Shown in pieces: positions 55,905-64,000 of a stretch of DNA of 64,000 nucleotides (position 1 is its first letter; each line of letters starts with the position of its first letter). The notes beneath the pieces are model-generated. The model worked only from the letters and a program-made list of their open reading frames with translations, searched no databases and was not told the origin of the DNA. The stretch spans positions 617,637 through 681,636 of the forward strand of contig NW_019775380.1 of assembly GCF_001039355.2 (NCBI RefSeq). The letters are read 5' to 3'. This DNA is from Lingula anatina (lineage: Eukaryota > Brachiopoda > Lingulata > Lingulida > Lingulidae). The position numbers and the translations under genes are program-made.

Positions 55905-56160
55905 AGTGACAGTCGTATAAAAATCAGCTTACACTGATCGAGCCTACAGTATACGCAGTCAGTGGGGGTTTGCTTCCATTAAATTACGGTCATGATCCTT
56001 GGAAAAAAACTTAAGCTACATTGTACTTACATCACCCTTTATTATACGGTCCCGTAAGATCTGTATGCAGCAGTCGGTGATAAGTTGCTTCCCTCCCACC
56101 CGCACTTCCTAGTAGTTGCTACAGCCACAGGAATCTAACGTTTGCGCATGTGCAGAAATA
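55905..56160 (-). promoter_or_regulatory. 5' UTR exon and promoter of raftlin-like 1
   Basis: A minus-strand donor (GGTGAT/GTAAGT) has its exon edge at 56031 and pairs with the acceptor at 55318-55320, giving a non-coding first exon. Just upstream, TGCGCATGTGCA (56143-56154) is one mismatch from the NRF1 consensus, and ACTTCCT (56104-56110) is an ETS-type core. The start site is not determined. Confidence 0.5.
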
Positions 56161-58858
56161 AAGACGTACTCGCGAGTGCTACATCTCTCTCTATAGACCC
56201 AATTAAAATTTATAAAAGATTATTAAAAGTAAGCAAGCGGAAGAATTGTTTGTCCCAAGTAGACCTTAACGAACATCAGTCTAGCTTCTTAAAAACGTTT
56301 ATTTATCAGTTCTCACACAAAAAATAAATAAACAAAACATATTTAAAAAAATAAACGGAATAAATTTAAACTTTAAACCTTCGTAGGGCCCACGTAAGTT
56401 ACTGTCACAAGTTCACAACACCATCTCTCATTCTTCTAGTTTATTTTTACTAGTAAAGTAGAACATCTGCATCTTGTTTGAAAGCGGGTATAATGTCTAA
56501 CGTCTCTAAAAAGGTTTAGAATGTTTCTTTTAAATAAATTAATCAATAACATCTTCTTTTGCGGTGGCGCCGGGTTTTTAAAAGTTGGAAAAAAACTTCG
56601 TTACGTCTATTTTAGTTGCTTGATGATTGTGCAATATTTTAGCTATTAGTAAAATCTTCAGTCCAGTTACGTTCATGATTTACTAGACGATATATACATG
56701 TAGTGACACCGTGACACGGTACAGTTAAATGTTTTACAGGAAACATAGGTCAAACTGCATTCTCTTGAAAAGTAATTTTCAAAACCTTCGTTACCAGGCA
56801 TTTTGAAATATATTCGAGGTTGAGGACAAAATGTGTCAGTTGAATAAACGTGGATCTTGGAATACCCCTTGAGCAAAGTCTAATTATTCTTAGTATTAAT
56901 AACTTGCTAATATTACCCAAAAGGGTTGTTATTTTTAAAACTGTCGTTACTTAAACAGCTGACACCTTCGTTACTAAATACCGGAAAATTTCCCCATACT
57001 AGTAAGGCATGAATCTTGAAATGTTTCATAATTTTAAGCTAGATTTATCACTTTCCGTCACCAGAGGTTTAGAGGATTCCCGAATATATTATTTTTAAAT
57101 TTCATTTCTCACTTTTCTGTTTTCTCCAAATGGACCTATATATTGAGAATCAGTGATAATCGATGTCACATACCCATACGTACCACTTTTTTACGCTTAA
57201 TGTGACAGCGCAGTCTAAAAAATCAGAAAATCAATCGCAATTAAAACCTGTCAAAAAGTTAGAATCTATATCTGCTACTGGTATCTTCAGAATGTGCTTC
57301 TTGTCCACGCGCCCTTTGATGATTATTCGTTTTCATACAGTAATTCACTAAAAAGATGTTCTTGAAACTATTAAATATATATTGAAAGAGCTAATTAAAA
57401 CATTGGACATTATTATGTCCAAGTTAAAACCAAGAAACTATATGTAAACGTTAAAGATATTCTATAAACTTTTGAAAATGATCCAGTCATATTCTTATGT
57501 CTAAATATTCAGCAAAGCTACTCATGTTTGCAAAATTTAATCTTAAATACGACAAAACCCTGAAAATAGGCCACACCCAGTATTGGTTGTTGACATTTCC
57601 TTTTCCTTTTCCGAAATGTCAGAAAGACATATATAGCGGTCTAAATAAATCACGATTCCCGTTGAATTAAGTCACTCTAAAAATAGTATAAACCATCGAA
57701 GCCAAGTTCAGGGACGTTTCATAGCGTTTAAGGGGTTGAACAACTGGAATGATGAAACATGAGGACAAAATTGCTTTTTTAAAAAGAAACTTAATTGATG
57801 TAAAAAGATCGCGTAGCATCCTAGCGACCTAGGTTTCTACTCGCTACCTGTAAATTAAGCTACCCAACTCGAGTTTTTACGACCTTCAATAGGTACGTTA
57901 TGTATTGGATCATTCCATTATACTTAAAAGAAATAATTCATTGGAAACAAAAAAGGGGTCTTGGTTTAATTCCTATGCTTTTAACTGTTTACAATCATCA
58001 GGCACAAAACAGATTGTGTTCTATGTATAAAAACATTTATTGTTCAGAGAAATATGAAGATATGTGTGTGTTTGTGGCCATTCAGAACAGAATATCCGAG
58101 CATCTTCTGATCCACGAATATGCAAGACTTTACTATAGAAATGATCCCTAAAAGTATGATCTTGGTTTAATTTTTAATCTGCTGATGGTCTTCCAGCCTT
58201 CACACGCACCATTAAACGGATTAAATCATGGCTCCGAGGTTTAATTGCTAGACCACTGCAAGGATGGCACATGTGGAGGCGGGGAGACCATCAGCAGATT
58301 AGTCGGCACTTCTTTCATGTAGAGTTCGCCATATTTGATCCTCGGATCTTCTGTTCTGAATGACCCATATACATCGTTTGTCATATTGATTTTTCTCACT
58401 CTTTTTGTTATAAAATAAAATGTTTCTAAAATTAAGAAACTTTGTTAAAAGGTAACAACTCTAAATGCCAATGTGTATTTATAAAAAGAGAACATACATT
58501 ATATTATAATAATGTCTTAAATGAGAAACCATTGCAGACCAATAAAATTAACCGTATATGTCAATATAAACTATGTAAAAGGTTAACATGCGCTATTTGT
58601 ACCATTTGTATATTGAAAACATGCAAGGTATTAAAAAGAAAAAAAAAAACATTAAACATTACAAATCTTTCTTTATCCATTCGAAAAGAGATTTCCACAC
58701 CATAACAGCATATTAATTTATATGCATTGCACCATTTTACAAAAAACACCTCTTATTTTGTTAAACACCCTACAGTGTATTCAAATCATCATTGTTTGGT
58801 ACTCTCTGCAACAGGGGTACAGTAGAACCAGGAGAAGTTGGCCTTAAACCACATGGGA
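56161..58858. other. Intergenic region between raftlin-like paralogues
   Basis: No coding region is supported. The first ~250 bp (56217-56450) resemble 62020-62230 upstream of paralogue 2. CTTCGTTAC recurs at 56596, 56786 and 56966. A foldback sits at 58175-58301. The 83-aa frame at 57900-58151 shows no family motif and no splice sites I trust. Confidence 0.6.
58175..58301. repeat. Foldback with 24-bp inverted arms
   Basis: Arms 58175-58198 and 58278-58301 (core AATCTGCTGATGGTCT) are reverse complements with two mismatches and a 79-base loop. No target duplication is clear, so it could be a tiny MITE or a transcribed hairpin. Confidence 0.8.
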
Positions 58859-61035
58859 CTAGCGGATTATTCTCCTCTGAAAAAATAGCATCAACCTCAT
58901 GGTCTTGTACCTGCCAACACCTGTTGTCCATACTTCTGGAGTATCCAGAATACATGCCAGCTCCCAGCCGCTGGCTCCCATGTTCTGTACAACTGGGTTC
59001 CATCCAGCTTCTCCGTGAGTTCCTCCTATATCAGTTGTGATTTCATGCTGAAACTCCATCACTGTCCCCTCATAGACTGGGGTTGGATCATTCATAGTAT
59101 CAGCAGGCTTTTCAAAGAACCACACTGAGTTCATGGTGTGTGATGTATGAACAGCGCCAGAATGCATGTAAGAATGATCCAAAAATATTTCCACCAATCG
59201 CCAGCCTTGATGCAAGAATGTGTCAAAATGGAGAGCCCAATTGCACTGGACTTGAACATCTCTGGAGAAACTTGTGACGTCCACCATAATTGGTACGTTG
59301 ACTGCTTGATATATGTACTGCCTTGGGTTGGGATGGAGAGGCATATTAAAGAACACATCAACCCCTATACCTGGAAAATTCAAACTGCATGTTTAAGAAT
59401 ACCTTGGTATACTCCTGCTGCTGAAGAAGTAAGTGTTGAAAGTTTAATACTTAAGAAATTAATCATATCTTCAACAACTTCTTATGTCATACTTGGAGAT
59501 ACTCCCTTTAAGGCAGTCCCCTTTCTCTTTGACACATACACTCTCTTACCTGGAGACACTCCCATCCCCCTCCCCCCAGACAGTTCCCATTCCCTGTGAC
59601 ATAAACTGTCACGTACCTGGAGGCACTCCCATCATAGTTGCTCCCATTCCCTGTGTCACATACTGTCCTGACATCTCAACACATACTAGCCTGCCACCAT
59701 GCTGAGTGTTCTGAGCTATCTTCATCTGGATATCTGACATATCACCCTGGACACCCTGTGGCCCCGTCAATGATAGGATACCTATAAAACAATTTTGTCA
59801 AAAATAAATGATAAAAATATATCTTATTAATATTTATTGATTTTAAATTTGATTTTCCAATAGGAGCTATAATTTAATCTGCAGAATCATTCTTGGAAGT
59901 TAGAGAATAAAAAATAACATGGATTGCTTTTAATAGTGTTAATGATGGCTATGTACAAATTGAGATTTTCAGCAAGTTTGATGCAATTATTACAAAATGA
60001 TTAACAGCATAAACACCATCAATTTTCAATTATGTACGAGATATTTCATGGACATTCAGAAAATGTCACACAGTATTTCATACTCATACATTTAATTATC
60101 ACTGAAAATGCAAATATGAGAAAAAGACTACTTCACAAAAAATGCTTAATTCCATGAAAAATGATCCAATAAAGCTGCCTGTATTCTTTTAGCATAAATT
60201 ACTCCAGTAAGTGTGGGGATAATAAGGCAGTTTTCCAAGCTTACAGTGAAAAGTGCTTTGCAACAATGCAGACGACAGACACAAGTGACGCATGGCTATA
60301 CTCGGTATGTACATAAAAATACTCAGTGAAGAATTTCAAATTTGTTGTATATATACCCAGTATATTCAGTTAGTGTCAAAACAACAGCCAAGATTAAAGT
60401 AACTTAGTTCCACTTAAACTTAAATTATTATGGAATGTGATCAATACTTCCAGAGTATGTCTATATCTCAAAGAATGTGTTTGTTTTCTATGGCTACCCA
60501 GTGGTTACCCTTTGAACAACACAAAAATTAAATGTCAGACATGTCAACATTTCATGGTAATCATGTCTTTCATGAGTGACATCCCTTGCAAAAATGTGTA
60601 TAAAGCTAATTTACCTTCTCTAAAACCTGTCATAAGCATGATAGACTTCTCCACTTTCAGCTGATACTGTTCACTACAAAACACTGGATCACTGGCTAGC
60701 CTGACAAATATTCCTTGGAAAGGTACATTTACTGCTGTACTAAAAAGTCCTTGCTGCTGAGCCACTCCTGGTATCCTGTAGAATGTTGTCATTCTCCAGC
60801 CCTGCTGATATGGTTGTGCTAGAGCAGGGTAGTAGCTGTCTATGTTGGTACTGATCATATTATGACCATGTGTAAATTGTAATACATTCTGCCGAAAGGG
60901 CACTGACATCTCCAGGAAGTAGTACTGACATTGTGATCCAAGATATGGTCGCTGTTGCACTGCTGTTCCCTGTGCCTGCTGACTGCCTCCTGGTCCAGCT
61001 GAAATCACAGTTCCTTTGTGCGATTTGTTGCCCAT
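58859..61035 (-). CDS. Raftlin-like protein, paralogue 2
   Basis: Coding exons 60615-61035, 59617-59781 and 58859-59370, with the same exon structure and split-glycine junctions as paralogue 1; exon 2 is 165 nt in both. It has 365 aa, starts MGNKSHKGT (possible myristoylation) and contains the same QGWRM and GWELACILDTPEVWTTG blocks. It ends RRIIR shortly after the FFQR block, so it lacks the ~30-residue proline-rich tail of paralogue 1. Protein divergence is substantial, concentrated in the N-terminal variable segment and the start of exon 3, so these are true tandem paralogues and not haplotypes. A 5' UTR acceptor lies at 61043-61045. Confidence 0.8.
59470..59670 (-). repeat. Decayed tandem repeats of exon-2 end and donor (raftlin-like 2)
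   Basis: On the minus strand the exon-2 end (GGGAATGGGAGCAACTATGA...CCTCCAG/GTACG) is followed by a copy ending GTGTCTCCAG/GTAAGAG and a weaker one ending TATCTCCAA/GTATG. Unlike in paralogue 1, extending exon 2 meets an in-frame TGA at once. The repeat therefore predates or parallels the gene duplication. Confidence 0.7.
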
Positions 61036-61793
61036 TGTTTTTCTGAAAGCATACAGTTGTATAATTAAGTGTGACTAAACACCAACGTTGTATTCCCAAT
61101 CTGTGAAGAAATTCAACATTTTTGTACTTCTATGAAGCATTTTTTTTTCTTTTTTTGCAGAACAAGGAATTAATTTGACTTTTATGACTTGGCAAGTTGA
61201 CTTTATTTTAGATATTAGTTGTTTAAGTAACCAGTAGAAATGGTTTAGGAGTATACTGTTGCTGTTATATGCATGCAAATTTTATGCATATTCCCACACA
61301 GGTGTCCTATGGAAACACTAACAGAGTTATCAGTAGAGACTATAAGTTCAAGTTTGTAATCAACGCAACACTGCACCTAAATATTAAGTCAGGCACTTTT
61401 GCATTCCCTTCACAACAATCATTATACTGTAGAACTGACCACTGAAAAGTGTAACAAAAATATACTGTTCAGGTACTGTTAATGTATATCACACCACGCT
61501 TGTAATTTTGTAAATACTGATGCATTACAGTAGAAATGCCTTCAAATTAATAAAGTGAGGATAATATCAGTAGTGTGGTAATGCATGCTTGTTGTTTACA
61601 CAGCATGGTAAACGTTATCGTTTTGCATATATAGTCAGTATTGTAATATCCAGCCATGCATAACTTATGCTATAACTATAACAAGGCGTGCAAGAGACAA
61701 CACTCGCCCAAAGGATGCTTGGTAACGATATAAACAGGTGTAAATGGAGAAACTATCATTAATATTAACCAGCATATTTCAAAATGTTCTTAC

Positions 61794-61930
61794 CTAGTTT
61801 TTGGACGAAGGTGTCGCTGCAGTTGACGCCCGGCTAAAACCTATTTTTTCAGTGCTTCACATTCTGACCGAAACTTGACCGAGGACCGTAACCTACATAC
61901 AGGCCACTGCTGTCGCAACAAACGCAATGA
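61794..61930 (-). promoter_or_regulatory. 5' UTR exon and promoter region of raftlin-like 2
   Basis: A minus-strand donor (AACTAG/GTAAGA) has its exon edge at 61794 and pairs with the acceptor at 61043-61045. CG density rises around 61800-61940. The upper bound is approximate. Confidence 0.45.
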
Positions 61931-63024
61931 CTGCACCAGACCTGTTGCGCTGGTGAGTGGGGTCCAGTAAGCGTTATCACTGAATCTCAATAAATAATTT
62001 TGGTCTATTTAACTTTAATAGATTATTAAAAGTAAGCGAGCGGAAGAATTGTTTGTCCAGCTGAAACTTAACTTATCTCAGCCTTGAAACTTAAATCACT
62101 GAAAAAAATTAATTACTAGATTTATCTGATCTTACACAAAAAACATAAAATTTAAACCTTATTACAGTCGGTCGCAGCACCATCTCACATTCTCCAATTG
62201 GTCTTGTTTGTTTTTAGAAAATTTGCAACTTGCGTATGATGTCTTAAGTCTCATAATGTTTATTTTAGACTATTTCATTTTTCTGTTTTCTTCAAAGGGA
62301 CATATAAAAGCCGTAAAAATTTGTGTTATGACTTTGCCTTCCTTGATGGACTTAACAATAAAATCCGTTGAGGGATTTTCTTTGTGTCATTTTTCTCCTT
62401 TGTCCTGAAGGCTGGTTACAACCTTTAATGCCTGCATCGCACCCAAAATTGCTTTTTACGAGATATAATAATGCAAAAGAAAGAAAAGAAGCAGCGAAGT
62501 AACTAAACCATTTTGAAAAAAGTTTCAGTTATGAAACTGAACTTTCCAAGTTATATGTTTTCATTCATTTTCACTTTTTATTGAATAATAAGTTATGACA
62601 AACAAGTATATAATATGATACAGACAATACTTAGAAACAGTTTTTCCTTCAAACTATTTAACACAAGTCTAGATTGCAATGTGCAGTCGCTATATAACAG
62701 TTGCGCAAGTAAGGCACGTTCTCGTCAACAACATGTCATCGACATCATTTCGAACTCTAAACATTTAATTACATAAATGAAACGATAAGGTCCTAAGAAG
62801 GTATTTCAAAAACATTCTATGTCCACAGTGAATTGTCATTAATTGTCTGAATGGCGTCTTTGGAATTATATTCTTTCTTTCAAGGCGTTAACGCACATTA
62901 GAGTTGAGTTTCTTTTTGCGCTATCAGATCCTTATCTTCGTCATGTCGTATCTTTTTCTTATGTGTAGATTGCTTTCTGTAATAAATAACGGTCAGAAAT
63001 ATAGTTATTTTTCTTATTCGAAAA
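61931..63024. other. Intergenic region between raftlin-like 2 and the SLC22 gene
   Basis: The part at 62020-62230 is the duplicated upstream segment shared with paralogue 1. The rest is AT-rich without recognisable coding or repeat structure. The probable SLC22 3' UTR extends leftward from 63025. Confidence 0.6.
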
Positions 63025-64000
63025 TCACTGGCAACAGAAAAAGATACACCTGTAAAACAAAAGAGAGCTCAAATTTGACTTTTATTTAACAACAGAGAAA
63101 ACATCACTGAGAACCACAAGATAAGCAATGTCTTTCCTATTGACAAAACTATATTACCTTCCCAAGTTTTGGGCGTCCTCGAGAGTTTCAGGTAGATTGA
63201 TGTTCGTTGTTTCTGGGAGAAACCCAACTAAGATAGCAGCTGAAATACTGGCCGCCCCAAATATTATCATTGGAATTGTGCTTGGACCAATAGAGTCGAC
63301 TTTTATATTCCTCTGTAAGAAAAATCGAGCAAATATTTTCTAAATAAATCATCAAGTAAATATTGTTAATTCTTTCATTCAACGCATCATTTTCTTGAGA
63401 ACACACAAGTACCCGTACTCATACATGCCACCGATTTTTCGCACCTGTTGAGTGCACGCAAATACCTCTACTCATGCATGTTAACACGCACACACACTCA
63501 CAAGTAACTTATATCAAATATCTTACCACAATGAATGGGGAAACCATTGTCCCTATATTAGCAACTGTGGCTCCAACCCCCATCGCAAAGTTCCTGATCA
63601 CAGTGGGATAGATTTCGGCAGCCCATATGAAATGAATACCATACACTGCAGCTGCTCCAAACTTCCCAGCCACAGCGAGTACTACATGTAACCATTTTAA
63701 TTCTGGAAAAGATAATAAGATATTTTTCAATGTCTACTTTTGCCAATTTATTGCCTATACGTGTATCGCATTTTTTCACGCTGAATATAACGGAATAATT
63801 CAGAACTGAAACAAACAATGCCACATTACGAAAATAACTTGGTTTTACTTACCTTCATTTGCGTACAATTCCACAAAGATAGAGCAGACACACGCGAGTC
63901 CACCAAGAAGCATGCAGAGAATATAAGGCTTTTTGCGCCCGAATCTGTCTATGGTAAAGCAGATAACGAAGGCTGGGTATTCAATTAAACCCAGACAAAG
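63025..64000 (-). CDS. SLC22-family solute carrier, C-terminal exons (partial)
   Basis: Minus-strand exons: 63853-64000 (continues beyond the window), 63527-63702, 63158-63312 and a probable terminal exon 63025-63049. The protein shows DRFGRKKPY, the SLC22/MFS loop motif, then a membrane segment, [21 protein letters not shown], the family's signature after TM10, and [16 protein letters not shown] at the C-terminal end. Family knowledge: SLC22 proteins are 12-TM organic cation, anion or carnitine transporters of the plasma membrane. The subtype cannot be told from this third of the protein. The short last exon (RCIFFCCQ) is the least certain; reading through exon 63158 would instead end KVI. 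Confidence 0.85.

Noticed and set aside
58200-58280. tRNA-like or SINE promoter in the foldback loop
   Set aside because: GGTTTAATTGC resembles part of a B box, but there is no matching A box, cloverleaf or A-rich tail.

Overview
This window is animal nuclear DNA, not bacterial. Genes are split into short exons with GT-AG introns, non-coding DNA is AT-rich, and proteins match families found across animals (KIF24, NUDT2, ANAPC11, C2H2 zinc finger, raftlin-like, SLC22). Simple repeats, small transposons and closely similar but polymorphic sequence copies joined by single unknown bases suggest a highly heterozygous marine invertebrate, most likely a mollusc or other lophotrochozoan. The species is not provable from this sequence.

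Layout. 1-1243 (-): first two coding exons of NUDT2 (Ap4A hydrolase, Nudix), head to head with KIF24. 2022-33600 (+): complete KIF24, a SAM plus kinesin-13-like motor protein, 1607 aa from ten coding exons. 36666-42820 (-): an AT-hook protein with 14 C2H2 zinc fingers, 985 aa, convergent with KIF24. 47364-49027 (+): ANAPC11, the RING-H2 subunit of the anaphase-promoting complex, head to head with the zinc-finger gene. 52955-55304 (-) and 58859-61035 (-): two tandem raftlin-like paralogues. 63025-64000 (-): C-terminal exons of an SLC22 transporter that runs off the window.

Assembly state matters here. Single n bases at 17205, 40940, 45249 and 50631 each mark a point where the sequence restarts on an earlier stretch. 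As a result KIF24 exon 6 is present twice (16891-17012 and 27002-27123), the zinc-finger N-terminal exon two to three times, and ANAPC11 exons twice. I read these as uncollapsed haplotypes or failed contig overlaps, not biological duplications. The strongest argument is that KIF24 exon 6 is 122 nt, so using both copies breaks the reading frame, while using one gives a clean 1607-aa protein. The haplotype pairs reveal presence/absence polymorphisms, including two small mobile elements.

I found no operon-like or defence-like system. Biologically the most interesting points are the divergent KIF24/NUDT2 pair (as I recall, also adjacent in vertebrates), the second divergent pair ZF/ANAPC11, the tandem raftlin-like duplication, and decayed repeats of an exon end with its splice donor inside raftlin-like intron 2, one of which supplies an in-frame alternative donor.
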